NCBI GenBank assembly: GCA_052246295.1
Contig: JBQQCO010000014.1
Direction: 5' to 3' (one strand)
Origin: Piscibacillus sp052246295
GTDB lineage: Bacteria > Bacillota > Bacilli > Bacillales > Alkalibacillaceae
DNA length: 64,000 nt
A program made the position numbers and the translations under genes. Below, in pieces: positions 1-9,049 of this stretch. Numbering within the stretch: position 1 is the first letter of the stretch; each line of letters opens with the position of its first letter. Below the pieces are notes generated by a model, which searched no databases, had not been told where the DNA came from, and saw only the letters and a list, made by a program, of their open reading frames with translations.

Positions 1-109
1 CTTCGATGATGAGGGTGTCTCGTACGACGACAAGTCCGTTAACTGATTGAAAAGGCTTTTTTAATTTCATTGAAACATGTCTTACTTTTACTTGATCTAG
101 CTTAATCAT
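1..109 (-). CDS. menC: o-Succinylbenzoate synthase, N-terminal fragment (cut by window edge)
   Basis: Only the first 36 codons are in the window. The N-terminus (MIKLDQVKVRHVSMKLKKPF) matches the opening beta strand of enolase-superfamily MenC, where a leucine/lysine/proline pattern precedes the capping domain. MenC dehydrates SHCHC to o-succinylbenzoate in menaquinone synthesis. The ATG at 109 has a GGAGGGG ribosome binding site 3 to 9 bases upstream and overlaps the last 8 bases of menE, so the two are translationally coupled. The catalytic part lies outside, so the name rests on the N-terminus and on its position after menE. Confidence 0.85.
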   Translation of the reverse strand, partial: MIKLDQVKVRHVSMKLKKPFQSVNGLVVVRDTLIIE

Positions 110-1583
110 GGTTCCCCTCCCCTTCAATAAGTTCGAGTAACTTATGGCGCTGAAGTTTTCTTGAAGCATTTCTTGGTAGCTCATCGATGAAATAGACTTC
201 CTTAGGTATTTTGTATTTGGCTAAATGGGTTTTGGCGTAGTTAATAACTTCTTCTTTTGATAGGTTTTTGTCCCTTTTGATAATAAATACAACAGGCACT
301 TCTCCCCATCGATCATCCTTTTTACCGACCACACCGGCATCTTGAATACGGTCAAAACCTTTTAACGTCGATTCAATTTCTGCAGGGTAAATATTTTCCC
401 CTCCAGAAATGATAAGGTCTTTACGGCGATCGACGACGTAAAGAAAGCCATCTTCATCAAAATAACCTAGGTCACCTGTTTTAAACCAACCGTCATAAAA
501 ATCCTCTCGATTTGTCTGCTCTCTTTTCCAATATCCTTTTGTAACGTTCGGACCTTTTACGACAATTTCACCTACGTCGTTCGCAGCACGCTCCTCTTCG
601 TTTTCGACAATTTTCAATTGCCCAGGAAATAGTGGCTTACCAGATGAGCCAATTTTCGCCAGCATATGATCTTCATCTAGTGTACAAAACTGTGAAGCTG
701 TCTCAGTCATGCCATACGTTTGGAAGACAGGAACTCCCTTAGTCTGGCATGTTTCTACAAGTGTTTTTGGAGCAGGACCTCCGCCAAGTAGCATGCATCT
801 GAACGTTTCAGGGTATTTATTTTTTCCTAGTCGATCCATTAATTGCTCTAACATGAGGGTAACGACCGATACAATGGTTACACCTCTCTCCATAATATCA
901 CGGTGGATCTCCTCAACATCAAATTTCTCATGTAAGTGTACAGGCATTCCATAGATCACACTTCTGTATAAAATAGATAAACCACCAACATGGAACATTG
1001 GTAGGCTCAATAACCAACGATCGTTTTGGTGAAGTCCTAAATTTAAAGCAGAGGATGTTGCGCTCCAGTAATGGTTCCCGTATGTCAGTTGAACCCCTTT
1101 AGGATTTCCAGTTGTGCCTGATGTGTATAATATATGCGAAACATCATTCAAGTCTAGTTCAGGTTCGTAATTTGAGATTTCTGGCTGATCCGGCACGTCC
1201 ATCGCGAATATTGGCAGATTACATTGCTCACTTAAATTGGTTGCCACTTCCTTATATTGCGTATGATAGATTAGACTTTTAACTTCACCGTCATTAAGTT
1301 GAAATAAAAGCTCTGACTCCGTCAATCTCGTATTAAGTAAAAATGCTACAGCACCAATGTAGTGGAATGCATGAACGACAACAGCAAATTCATAGCAGTT
1401 ACTGGATAAGAGCGCAATATGATCGCCTTTGCCGTAACCTTGTTGTTTTAAGTGAGCAGCATACACCTTAGCGTCATGCTGAAGCTGCTTGAAAGTATAT
1501 CTAGAGCCATCGTTTAAGACGATGGCTTCCATATGAGGTGTTAAATATGCTCTTTTATCTAACCAGTTGGGCATAATGGTCAT
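102..1583 (-). CDS. menE: o-Succinylbenzoate-CoA ligase MenE
   Basis: An adenylate-forming acyl-CoA synthetase of 493 residues, close to the usual MenE length. It activates o-succinylbenzoate with ATP and CoA, the step before MenB. The phosphate-binding loop YTSGTTGNPKGV is near residues 152-163, TYGMTET is near 290, the hinge GWFKTGDLG is near 365, and the C-terminal lysine region PRNASRKLQRHKL is present. A GAGGG site precedes the ATG at 1583. It overlaps menC and is separated from menB by 427 bases holding a terminator and a 21-bp repeat array, so menE-menC may need read-through or a promoter of their own. Confidence 0.95.
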   Translation of the reverse strand: MTIMPNWLDKRAYLTPHMEAIVLNDGSRYTFKQLQHDAKVYAAHLKQQGYGKGDHIALLSSNCYEFAVVVHAFHYIGAVAFLLNTRLTESELLFQLNDGEVKSLIYHTQYKEVATNLSEQCNLPIFAMDVPDQPEISNYEPELDLNDVSHILYTSGTTGNPKGVQLTYGNHYWSATSSALNLGLHQNDRWLLSLPMFHVGGLSILYRSVIYGMPVHLHEKFDVEEIHRDIMERGVTIVSVVTLMLEQLMDRLGKNKYPETFRCMLLGGGPAPKTLVETCQTKGVPVFQTYGMTETASQFCTLDEDHMLAKIGSSGKPLFPGQLKIVENEEERAANDVGEIVVKGPNVTKGYWKREQTNREDFYDGWFKTGDLGYFDEDGFLYVVDRRKDLIISGGENIYPAEIESTLKGFDRIQDAGVVGKKDDRWGEVPVVFIIKRDKNLSKEEVINYAKTHLAKYKIPKEVYFIDELPRNASRKLQRHKLLELIEGEGNHD

Positions 1584-1628
1584 TTGAATCCCTCTTTGTC
1601 TTTGTTATGTATGATTCGTATCGGTCAG

Positions 1629-1950
1629 TTTTTTTGATTTAATCAGTCTTTTTTTGAAATTTATTGGTCTCTTTTCTGGATTTATGAGTCAGTTTTTTGA
1701 TTTTATCAGTCTCTTTTTCAAACTTTTCGGCCTGTTTTGTGCAGTTATCGGCCTGTTTGAGTTTTACCCGCAAGATTATTGAATTTACCTGCATGTTTTT
1801 TGGATTTACCTGCAGGTTTTTTGGATTTACCTGCAGGTTTTTTGGATTTACCTGCAGGTTTTTTGGATTTACCTGCAGGTTTTTCGAATTTATCTGCAGG
1901 TTTTTCGAGTTTACCTGCAGGTTCTTAAGTTTTACCTGCAAGTTTCCTGA
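1629..1950. repeat. 21-bp tandem repeat array A
   Basis: Nine well-conserved units begin near 1763, 1784, 1805, 1826, 1847, 1868, 1889, 1910 and 1931, exactly 21 bases apart, with the core TTTACCTGCAGGTTTTTTGG. Diverged units with TTATCGGCCTG or TTATCAGTCT cores extend back to about 1629. The array lies just downstream of the menB terminator. Because 21 is divisible by three, it stays open in several frames on both strands; these have no ribosome binding site and I do not call them genes. The unit resembles that of the array at 42647. Confidence 0.9.
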
Positions 1951-1972
1951 CCCCACCTATAAAACATAATGA

Positions 1973-1999
1973 AAAGATCGCGTATAAAACGCGATCTTT
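1973..1999 (-). terminator. Intrinsic terminator after menB
   Basis: Perfect 11-bp stem (AAAGATCGCGT pairing with ACGCGATCTTT) and a 5-base loop, 12 bases past the menB stop. The arms end in U-rich pairs and a weak T-rich stretch follows on the minus strand, so it may allow partial read-through into menE. Confidence 0.75.
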
Positions 2000-2010
2000 A
2001 ACATTAAAAC

Positions 2011-2829
2011 TTATGGGAAACGTGGGAACTGCTTGAAGTCTGGTTTGCGTTTTTCTTTGAATGCGTCACGGCCTTCTTTTGCTTCTTCAGTTGTGTAGTA
2101 AAGAAGTGTTGCGTCGCCACCCATTTGTTGTAATCCAGCTAGACCGTCTGTGTCTGCATTGAATGATGCTTTTAGGAAACGTAGAGCTGTTGGTGATTTC
2201 TCTAGCATTTCTTCACACCATTGGATTGTTTCTTCTTCTAGCTTGTCTACTGGTACGACTGTGTTAACTAGTCCCATTTCTCTTGCTTCTTCCGCATTGT
2301 ACTGGCGACATAGGTACCAGATTTCGCGAGCTTTCTTATGGCCTACGATACGTGCAAGCAGTCCTGCACCATAACCAGCATCGAAGCTTCCTACTTTTGG
2401 TCCAGTTTGTCCGAAGATTGCGTTGTCTGCTGCGATTGTTAAGTCACAAACTACGTGTAGCACGTGTCCGCCACCAATCGCATAACCAGATACCATTGCT
2501 ACAACTGGTTTTGGAATCGTACGGATTAAGCGTTGTAAGTCTAATACGTTAAGTCGTGGAATTTGGTCTGTTCCAACATATCCACCGTGACCTCTTACAC
2601 CTTGGTCACCGCCTGCGCAGAATGCTTCATCACCTTCACCTGCAAGCACGATCACTCCGATTTCAGAGTCGTCACGTGCATCTGCAAATGCGCTGATCAT
2701 TTCTTGGACCGTTAATGGCGTAAACGCATTACGTTTGTGAGGACGGTTAATGGTTACTTTTGCAATACCATTGTATTTTTCATAAATAATTTCTTCGTAA
2801 TCACGAACTTTTTCCCATTGTACTGTCAC
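2011..2829 (-). CDS. menB: 1,4-Dihydroxy-2-naphthoyl-CoA synthase MenB
   Basis: A crotonase-fold enzyme of 272 residues, matching the family's usual 270-275. It cyclises o-succinylbenzoyl-CoA to DHNA-CoA. The oxyanion-hole region AFCAGGDQGVRGHGGY, the FGQTGPKVGSFDAGYG block and the C-terminal tail RKPDFKQFPRFP are all typical. The start is a GTG at 2829 with AGGGAGG 8 bases upstream. It follows menH with a 33-base gap and is the last gene before a terminator. Confidence 0.97.
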   Translation of the reverse strand: MTVQWEKVRDYEEIIYEKYNGIAKVTINRPHKRNAFTPLTVQEMISAFADARDDSEIGVIVLAGEGDEAFCAGGDQGVRGHGGYVGTDQIPRLNVLDLQRLIRTIPKPVVAMVSGYAIGGGHVLHVVCDLTIAADNAIFGQTGPKVGSFDAGYGAGLLARIVGHKKAREIWYLCRQYNAEEAREMGLVNTVVPVDKLEEETIQWCEEMLEKSPTALRFLKASFNADTDGLAGLQQMGGDATLLYYTTEEAKEGRDAFKEKRKPDFKQFPRFP

Positions 2830-2862
2830 AATGATTGCCTCCCTTTTATGTAATCGATTTAA

Positions 2863-3651
2863 TTATAAATTATTCAATATTATTTTACCAAAAAAATCAG
2901 GATTTTCTAAGTGTGGTACATGGCCAACTTTTGGTATAGTTTTATGAATAGCGTCAGGTAGGGCTTCAACCATTCTTTTGTTGAGTTCAAAAAATTTTTG
3001 ATCAAGCTCGCCCGTGACTAATAAAGTCGGAATTTGAATGCTCTCTAACTTCGGCCACATGTTAGGTTGGACTCCTGTGCCCATACTTTTTAATGACATC
3101 GCTAATCCTGAAGGCTCTTGTCTTAGACGTTCTGCCCGAATTTGTTGCTGTTTGGATTCCGGCAGTTTTTCTTGTGACTTAAATAACGGAATCGTCTCCC
3201 AGTAATCGACAAATGCCTCTATGCCTTTTGATTCTATAAACTCAGCTAGGCGATCGTCACGCTCTTTTCGCTCAGCCTTCGCGTTACCTTCTAGCCCAGG
3301 TGAAGCACTTTCGAGAATGAGTTTCTTTACTCGGTCAGGAAACATTGAGGCAAAGACGAGTGCTGTTCGCCCTCCCATAGAATACCCGATTAAATGAAAA
3401 GCATGAATAGAAAGTGAGTCTATTACCTCTGAGAGTTCTTCACATGCCTGTTCCATGCTATCTACTTGAGCTTCGGTCTTGCCGTGCCCAGGTAAATCAA
3501 TCAAGATACACTGATAACGACTTTTCAAAAGTTCTACGATTTCTCTCCAAGTATCTGTTGAGCCAGTAAATCCGTGAAATAAGACAACTGGCTCACCTTC
3601 ACCTTGAACATCTACAAAATACTGATTTTGATTAACTTGAACGTTCATCAT
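2863..3651 (-). CDS. menH: 2-Succinyl-6-hydroxy-2,4-cyclohexadiene-1-carboxylate synthase MenH
   Basis: An alpha/beta hydrolase of 262 residues that eliminates pyruvate from SEPHCHC, the product of MenD. Visible are the HGFTGS oxyanion motif near residue 26, the nucleophile elbow GYSMGG with Ser91, the acid region VTGELDQ and the catalytic histidine in VGHVPHLENP. The start codon overlaps the menD stop as TAATG, so translation is coupled. Its place between menD and menB separates it from generic hydrolases. Confidence 0.93.
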   Translation of the reverse strand: MMNVQVNQNQYFVDVQGEGEPVVLFHGFTGSTDTWREIVELLKSRYQCILIDLPGHGKTEAQVDSMEQACEELSEVIDSLSIHAFHLIGYSMGGRTALVFASMFPDRVKKLILESASPGLEGNAKAERKERDDRLAEFIESKGIEAFVDYWETIPLFKSQEKLPESKQQQIRAERLRQEPSGLAMSLKSMGTGVQPNMWPKLESIQIPTLLVTGELDQKFFELNKRMVEALPDAIHKTIPKVGHVPHLENPDFFGKIILNNL

Positions 3652-5369
3652 TAATTATCCCACTTCAACTGTTCAAAGACGTTTTGCCATTGCTGTTTGT
3701 GCCAGACTAAATTCTCTTCTCGATCTGTTTGGACTTCGATGACTTCTAAATGGTTAATTTGCTCACGCAAACACTGTTCTAACTGCTTTAAGTCGTGCGC
3801 ATGCTCATACGCAACTTGTAGCCCCTCTACCATCGTCTGAATCGGCGGGTTAAACGGTGTTCCGAACAATGCCTCGAAGTGTTTCTTTTCATTATTTTGC
3901 GGTAAAAACGAAAAGATCCCTCCACCGTTGTTATTTAACACGATAATGCGAACAGGTAAGTCGTACTGTTTTGCAATAAATAAAGCCGTGTAGTCATGCA
4001 AAAACGATACGTCGCCAATAACAAGAGTGACAGATTGACCTGTTGCGGCGACACCCATCGCTGACGAAATCACACCATCAATGCCATTCGCCCCGCGATT
4101 TGCCATCACATTCACAGACTTCTCATCATTTAAGAAAAAGGTATCTAAATCACGAATTGGCATACTATTTCCGACAAACACAACTGACTTTTCTTCTACC
4201 GCTTCAGATAGCTTTAAAACAGTGGTCCCTTCAGTTAACTCGTTATGATCAGATGTTAGTAACTCTTTAGCCATTTGATCATTATTAAGCCAAAAGTTTT
4301 TCCACTGCTGCTCAATCGAAGGCGTTAATTCCGATTCCACAAGCTGTTTTAATAATGCGGCTGGTTCACTAAATACCATGGTTGATTCTATACTCGTTGG
4401 TTCTCGATAGCCTTGATTTTCATCGACCACAATGTGCAATGGTTTCTTCGCGGTAACCCACTGCATATAAGGCTTCGATACGGGCATCGAGCCAAAACGA
4501 ATGACAAAGTCTATATCTAACTTAAGACGAACTTGTTCTTGTTTTAGAATCGCATCATACGTCGAGATGATGTATTGGTTTGTGTCAGGATGTTTTCTTA
4601 GATTCGATAATACATCTGCAAACACAGGAATTTCCCACTTTTGAGCCAACCTTAAAATAAGCTTACGCGCTTCCTCAGAATGAAGCTCGCCACAAACGAT
4701 AACACCTTTACCTAAACCACTAATCATTTCAATCATGTCATGAACAGCGTGTTCATCAACTTGTTCCTGACCTGTGATATGGTTCACATATTGTTCCGTA
4801 CTATTTCCCCATAAATCCGATAATGATAAATCCGGTACCAGTGGCTCTTTAAATGGGAAATTCAACTGTACAGGCCCTTTATTTGGATGATCTGCGATTG
4901 AAAAAGCACGACTCGCTTGTCTACGCGAATACCGCTTTATCTGGTCTGTATTTTCTGGGACCGCCATTTCGTGAAAATACTTCGTGTATGAGCCATACAT
5001 TTTGATTTGATCGATGGCTTGTGGTGCACCATTGTCGCGTAATTCATGCGGGCGATCTGCCGTTAACACCAATAAAGGAACGCGACTGTAGTAAGCCTCC
5101 ACAATCGCTGGGTAGTAGTTGGCAGCCGCTGTGCCAGACGTACATACAAGTGCTACTGGCTTTTGAGTCCTTTTTGCCATTCCTAAAGCAAAAAAAGCTG
5201 CCGATCGTTCGTCAAAATGTATCCACTCACGAATGGATGGATGTTCTGCAAATGTCATGGCTAGTGGTGTTGACCTTGAACCTGGTGAGATTACCACATG
5301 TTCTAAACCATTTTGATAGAGTTCATCAATAAAATGACTCACATAATACGTTTTCTCTCCCATATTCAT
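3651..5369 (-). CDS. menD: SEPHCHC synthase MenD (thiamine diphosphate-dependent)
   Basis: A protein of 572 residues joining isochorismate and 2-oxoglutarate in the first committed step to menaquinone. It has the N-terminal PYR domain (ISPGSRSTPLAMTF; VCTSGTAAANYYPAIVEAYY), a central domain, and the C-terminal ThDP-binding domain with GDVSFLHD followed by the Mg-binding region LNNNGGGIFSFLP. The start overlaps the menF stop by 4 bases (ATGA). Length and motif order are normal for the family. Confidence 0.97.
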   Translation of the reverse strand: MNMGEKTYYVSHFIDELYQNGLEHVVISPGSRSTPLAMTFAEHPSIREWIHFDERSAAFFALGMAKRTQKPVALVCTSGTAAANYYPAIVEAYYSRVPLLVLTADRPHELRDNGAPQAIDQIKMYGSYTKYFHEMAVPENTDQIKRYSRRQASRAFSIADHPNKGPVQLNFPFKEPLVPDLSLSDLWGNSTEQYVNHITGQEQVDEHAVHDMIEMISGLGKGVIVCGELHSEEARKLILRLAQKWEIPVFADVLSNLRKHPDTNQYIISTYDAILKQEQVRLKLDIDFVIRFGSMPVSKPYMQWVTAKKPLHIVVDENQGYREPTSIESTMVFSEPAALLKQLVESELTPSIEQQWKNFWLNNDQMAKELLTSDHNELTEGTTVLKLSEAVEEKSVVFVGNSMPIRDLDTFFLNDEKSVNVMANRGANGIDGVISSAMGVAATGQSVTLVIGDVSFLHDYTALFIAKQYDLPVRIIVLNNNGGGIFSFLPQNNEKKHFEALFGTPFNPPIQTMVEGLQVAYEHAHDLKQLEQCLREQINHLEVIEVQTDREENLVWHKQQWQNVFEQLKWDN

Positions 5370-6751
5370 TGAGAGATACCTCCCAGAGCCTCTAACATCG
5401 GCGTGAATTTCAACTTCGTCTCTTCATATTCCTCTTGTGGGTCTGATTCTGCCACAATACCACAACCAGCAAATAATGTAGCCGTGTTGTTGTTAATTAA
5501 AGCAGAACGAATCGCAACAGCCATCTCCCCATTACCTTCTTGGTCAACCCAACCAACTGGTGCAGCATACCACCCGCGTTCAAACGGTTCATTTTCTTCA
5601 ATATAGTTAATCGCAACTTCACGTGGCTCCCCACCTAACGCAGGTGTTGGGTGAAGTTTTTCAATTAAATCGAAAATCGTATAAGACTCTTTGAGCATTG
5701 CTGTTACTGGTGTGTATAAATGCTGTAACGTTCTTAATGGTAATATGACTGGTTGACTGGGAATGTTGATTGAATAAGTTAACGGCTCAATCGATTCTTT
5801 TATCATATTAACCACATATTGATGTTCACTTCTATTTTTTTCGTCATTCATTAATTGATTTGCAAGCTCTACATCTTCATTTGCAGTTTGACCACGCTTA
5901 ATCGTTCCAGCTAAACAAGTAGAAAGTAACTCACCGTTATCAACTTTAACAAGACGTTCTGGCGTAGCACTAATATAGGCGTCCTCACCTTGGTCAAAGA
6001 TATAAATATAACTATCTGTTTGTTGTTCAACCAATTTATTTAAAACTTCATTTAGATCAATTGGTTGATTAAACTCTGCTTCTAATTCTCGCGCAAGTAC
6101 CACTTTACTCATTAAGCCATTATTAATTGATTTGACAGCTTTATTTATAAGTTGATCCCAATTACGATAATCCAAGCTGTTCGTTGACTTAAGTTGTTGC
6201 GTTTTTTGTTCATCTTCTAAATAAACACGTCTTGTATAATACTTTAAATCTGAGCTTAACGCTTTCACGTTCGTATCCTCTTTAACAGTAACATTGTAAG
6301 TCATAAAGCATTCGTCACCATCGACGGTTAACATCGCTCTAGGAATGACCATTAAGCCAGATTCAAACGAACGCCATTTGTCTCCAGTAGTCTTATCGTT
6401 AAACGAAAACCCTCCTAACATGACAGGACCTGTCCCTTTATCAAAGCCATTAGGTGTATAAATTTGTTCTAGCAGTTCTTGGCGCTGCTTACGAATTTGA
6501 TTAAAACGGTCTTCTTGAGCTTTGATTGTTTTAAACTCATCAATTCCTACTAAATAAAAGGAATCTTCCGTGTCTTTCCAGAACAATCTTAATAGGTCTT
6601 CATTATGAAAATGCTTAAAAAAGCGAATTGGATCTATATGATCAACCTTCTCAACGATCGAAACCATCAATTTAGTTTGGTTATGCTCGGTCATATATTC
6701 TTTAGCCTTATTTAGTTGTTCTTGTATAGTAAGTGGCTTTGTTTGTAGCAT
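5366..6751 (-). CDS. menF: Isochorismate synthase MenF
   Basis: A chorismate-binding enzyme converting chorismate to isochorismate. Conserved blocks are ATPERLVKVDNGELLSTCLAGT, the active-site segment LHPTPALGGEPRE, and the C-terminal FAGCGIVAESDPQEEYEET. The frame is open from an ATG at 6766, but GGAGG at 6760-6764 lies 8 bases before the ATG at 6751, so the protein most likely starts MLQTKPLTIQ (461 residues). It is first in the leftward men operon, downstream of a good promoter. The men context argues against a siderophore-type DhbC. Confidence 0.94.
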   Translation of the reverse strand: MLQTKPLTIQEQLNKAKEYMTEHNQTKLMVSIVEKVDHIDPIRFFKHFHNEDLLRLFWKDTEDSFYLVGIDEFKTIKAQEDRFNQIRKQRQELLEQIYTPNGFDKGTGPVMLGGFSFNDKTTGDKWRSFESGLMVIPRAMLTVDGDECFMTYNVTVKEDTNVKALSSDLKYYTRRVYLEDEQKTQQLKSTNSLDYRNWDQLINKAVKSINNGLMSKVVLARELEAEFNQPIDLNEVLNKLVEQQTDSYIYIFDQGEDAYISATPERLVKVDNGELLSTCLAGTIKRGQTANEDVELANQLMNDEKNRSEHQYVVNMIKESIEPLTYSINIPSQPVILPLRTLQHLYTPVTAMLKESYTIFDLIEKLHPTPALGGEPREVAINYIEENEPFERGWYAAPVGWVDQEGNGEMAVAIRSALINNNTATLFAGCGIVAESDPQEEYEETKLKFTPMLEALGGISQ

Positions 6752-6800
6752 GGCATACGCCTCCATTTAAAACATACCTAATAAAAAACACTCTTTCATT

Positions 6801-6829
6801 ATTGTATGACTTTTTTCCTTAACAGACAA
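6801..6829 (-). promoter_or_regulatory. Sigma-A-type promoter of the menF operon
   Basis: On the minus strand, -35 TTGTCT (6824-6829) and -10 TACAAT (6801-6806) are separated by 17 bases. The start of transcription would fall about 40 bases before the menF start. Confidence 0.7.
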
Positions 6830-6846
6830 GGTATAAGCAGCCAACG

Positions 6847-6875
6847 TTGACATGGTTACGTCGATTCTCTAAACT
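6847..6875 (+). promoter_or_regulatory. Sigma-A-type promoter of menA
   Basis: Consensus -35 TTGACA (6847-6852), 17-base spacer, and -10 TAAACT (6870-6875), diverging from the menF promoter with only 17 bases between their -35 boxes. Coordinate control of menF and menA is therefore possible. Confidence 0.75.
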
Positions 6876-6917
6876 ATGTTTAGGTTAATTGTACTAGTAT
6901 AGAAAGGGATGACAATC

Positions 6918-7862
6918 GTGTCAAATCAAACAACTAAAGAGGCTCTTGGGGAGAAGTCAGGCTTCCAAATTTGGTGGCGGATGCTACGCCCACACACGTT
7001 AACTGCTTCATTTATTCCAGTTTTTGTTGGAACCGTGATTGCGAGCATTGAGACGTCTGTTCACATTGGGTTATTTTTGGCCATGTTAATAGCCTCTATG
7101 TTGATCCAAGCCGCTACAAATATGTTTAATGAATATTATGATTTTGTTAAAGGCTTAGATACTGAAGATTCAGTTGGGATTGGAGGAACAATCGTCCGTG
7201 ATGGTATTTCACCACAGACCGTTCGAAACCTAGCCTTTATCTTTTATGGAATAGCTATTATCTTAGGTTTTTATATTTGTTTATTAACGACATTTTGGAT
7301 TGCTGTTATAGGATTAATTTCGATGTTATTCGGTTATTTATATACTGGGGGTCCTTATCCAATTGCATATTCACCTTTTGGAGAACTCTTCGCAGGATTC
7401 TTTATGGGGACCGTTATTATCGGGATCAGTTACTATATCCAGTTAGAGTTCATTTCAATTGAAGCTATTTTATTATCAATTCCAATTGCGATTCTAATTG
7501 GAGCTATTTTACTTTCTAACAACATTCGCGACCTTGATGGCGATAAAGAAAATGGCCGAAAAACATTAGCCATTTTAGTTGGTCGTAACAATGCGATTAA
7601 TGTACTTGCTGGATTTTTCATTGCAGCATATGCGATTACGATCCTGTTTATCATTATGGGCATTATGCCTGTTTGGGGATTATTAACTCTATTAAGTGTT
7701 AAAAAGGCGATAAACGCAATCAAAGTTTTCAAAAATAACAACACTCCACTTGAAATGATGCCAGCGATGAAATTTACAGCACAAACGAATACAATCTTCG
7801 GGTTCTTATTCGGAATTGCCTTTTTACTAAACCATTTATACGCGTTTCAATCGTTAACTTAA
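6918..7862 (+). CDS. menA: 1,4-Dihydroxy-2-naphthoate polyprenyltransferase MenA
   Basis: A UbiA-family membrane prenyltransferase that attaches the polyprenyl tail to DHNA. The first Mg-binding motif is in NMFNEYYDFVKGLDTEDS and the second in NNIRDLDGDKENGRKT. About eight or nine hydrophobic helices are spread over the length. The frame opens with an ATG at 6909, directly abutting GAAAGGG. The GTG at 6918 is 9 bases from that site and is preferred, giving 314 residues. It is divergent from menF and followed closely by the thioesterase gene. Confidence 0.95.
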   Translation: MSNQTTKEALGEKSGFQIWWRMLRPHTLTASFIPVFVGTVIASIETSVHIGLFLAMLIASMLIQAATNMFNEYYDFVKGLDTEDSVGIGGTIVRDGISPQTVRNLAFIFYGIAIILGFYICLLTTFWIAVIGLISMLFGYLYTGGPYPIAYSPFGELFAGFFMGTVIIGISYYIQLEFISIEAILLSIPIAILIGAILLSNNIRDLDGDKENGRKTLAILVGRNNAINVLAGFFIAAYAITILFIIMGIMPVWGLLTLLSVKKAINAIKVFKNNNTPLEMMPAMKFTAQTNTIFGFLFGIAFLLNHLYAFQSLT

Positions 7863-7908
7863 GTATAAATTAACGGTCCATAAAACATTATAAAAGGGAG
7901 AGAAGAAT

Positions 7909-8292
7909 ATGCAGTTGGAGAATACACTGTTTGAGACATTGGGGATTGAAATTGTTAAGTATGAGAAAGATGAGATTATATTGAAAATGCCCGTTACACC
8001 TAAAGTTCATCAACCCCTAGGTTTCTTACACGGCGGTGCTTCCGTTGCACTAGCAGAATCCGCAGCAAGCATGGGTGGATTTTTGCATATTGATCAAGAA
8101 AAACAAAGCGTATTTGGCATTGAAATTAACGCTAATCACGTTAAAAGTAAACGCGACGGATATGTGAAAGCCGTTGCCAAACCTAAACATACAGGTCGTA
8201 CAACTCAGGTTTGGGAAGTTAACATTGTCGATGAAAAGGACCAACTCATTTCGATTTCCAGATGTACCTTAGGTGTAGTAAACCTAAAATAA
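7909..8292 (+). CDS. menI: Hotdog-fold thioesterase, probable DHNA-CoA hydrolase
   Basis: A PaaI-type single hotdog domain of 127 residues. The motif HQPLGFLHGGASVALAESAAS holds the conserved histidine/glycine turn and the catalytic glutamate of the central helix. Members of this family next to men genes release DHNA from DHNA-CoA (between MenB and MenA), and B. subtilis YuxO is a close match in size and pattern. The gene is 46 bases after menA with its own site AAAGGGAG. Substrate assignment is inferred from context. Confidence 0.8.
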   Translation: MQLENTLFETLGIEIVKYEKDEIILKMPVTPKVHQPLGFLHGGASVALAESAASMGGFLHIDQEKQSVFGIEINANHVKSKRDGYVKAVAKPKHTGRTTQVWEVNIVDEKDQLISISRCTLGVVNLK

Positions 8293-8306
8293 TGAGGTGA
8301 GATTTA

Positions 8307-8669
8307 ATGGATCAACAGTTAATGAATCAATTGAAACAGCAACTATTAGAGGATAGACAACGAGTTCAAGAAGAATTAGATTCATTTGAAACGAACGAAT
8401 CTTTTCTAGAAGAAAGTATTGGCGAGCTTAATTCCGCTGACCAGCAACATCCTGCTGACACGGGCACTGAAATGTACGAACGTGAAAAAGACATGGCCCT
8501 GCACCGCCGCGCGGAAGAAGAACTAAGCGAAATCGACCACGCACTAGAAAAGATGGAAAACGGCACATACGGCATCTGTGAAAAATCAGGTAAAGAAATA
8601 CCAGCTGAACGCCTCAAAGCGATGCCAACAGCTAGATATACGATCGAAGCCGCAAACCAACCTGAATAA
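8307..8669 (+). CDS. TraR/DksA-type (YteA-like) protein with degenerate zinc finger
   Basis: A protein of 120 residues with an N-terminal helical hairpin rich in Gln/Glu and the C-terminal motif NGTYGICEKSGKEIPAERLKA. In the DksA/TraR family this position holds a C4 zinc finger. Here only one cysteine remains (residue about 91), as in YteA-like Bacillus proteins, so canonical zinc binding is unlikely. Start ATG with GAGGTGA upstream, 14 bases after the thioesterase. A role at RNA polymerase or in stress is a family-level guess only. Its stop lies inside the following terminator hairpin. Confidence 0.8.
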   Translation: MDQQLMNQLKQQLLEDRQRVQEELDSFETNESFLEESIGELNSADQQHPADTGTEMYEREKDMALHRRAEEELSEIDHALEKMENGTYGICEKSGKEIPAERLKAMPTARYTIEAANQPE

Positions 8670-8684
8670 GGTTGGTTTGTTTTG
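8654..8684 (+). terminator. Terminator overlapping the end of the DksA-like gene
   Basis: AAACCAACCT (8654-8663) pairs perfectly with AGGTTGGTTT (8669-8678) over a 5-base loop, followed by GTTTTGT. The 5' arm encodes the last codons. Confidence 0.85.
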
Positions 8685-8707
8685 TATAGATCATAAAAGG
8701 CAGAATT

Positions 8708-8892
8708 AGATAATAAAATTCTAAATTAGATAATAAACTACTCATTTTAGATAATAAACCTCGCATTTTAGATAATAAACCTCGCATTTTAGATAATAAA
8801 CCTCGCATTTTAGATAATAAACCTCGCATTTTAGATAATAAACCTCGCATTTTAGATAATAAACCTCGCATTTTAGATAATAAACCTTTAAC
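8708..8892. repeat. 21-bp tandem repeat array B
   Basis: Nine units beginning AGATAATAAA. Six consecutive copies (8749, 8770, 8791, 8812, 8833, 8854) are identical over all 21 bases (AGATAATAAACCTCGCATTT plus T), with two variants before and a partial copy after. The array starts 30 bases past the terminator. Perfect identity suggests recent expansion or homogenisation. Confidence 0.95.
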
Positions 8893-8971
8893 TATAAGTT
8901 TCTAAGCAATGTCGCTCTATAGCCCAGAAGTGAACGTAAAACCCACTGTCATGACGTTCAAATGCTCAATT

Positions 8972-9000
8972 TTGTTCTCAAAACTAATAAGGTTTAAAAT
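8972..9000 (+). promoter_or_regulatory. Probable sigma-A promoter of yugO
   Basis: TTGTTC (8972-8977), 17 bases, TAAAAT (8995-9000). The predicted start at about 9006-9008 would put the mRNA 5' end inside the left arm of the hairpin at 9004-9041. Confidence 0.55.
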
Positions 9001-9003
9001 ACA

Positions 9004-9041
9004 CCCCCTCTGGACAAAATGTATATAGCGTTCAGAGGGGG
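9004..9041 (+). promoter_or_regulatory. Leader hairpin sequestering the yugO ribosome binding site
   Basis: CCCCCTCTGGAC (9004-9015) pairs with GTTCAGAGGGGG (9030-9041): 12 pairs including one G-U, with a 14-base loop. The 3' arm contains the Shine-Dalgarno sequence AGAGGGGG, 8 bases before the yugO ATG. No U-run follows, so it looks like a translational switch or a DNA operator rather than a terminator. Confidence 0.6.
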
Positions 9042-9049
9042 ATTCACAT

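Noticed and set aside
1639..1969. Long frames of 90-105 codons on both strands with a 7-residue repeat
   Set aside because: They follow from a 21-bp (seven-codon) repeat with no stop; frames are open on both strands, lack ribosome sites and have no family. The same reasoning removes the frames in the arrays at 8708, 15217, 26854 and 49571.
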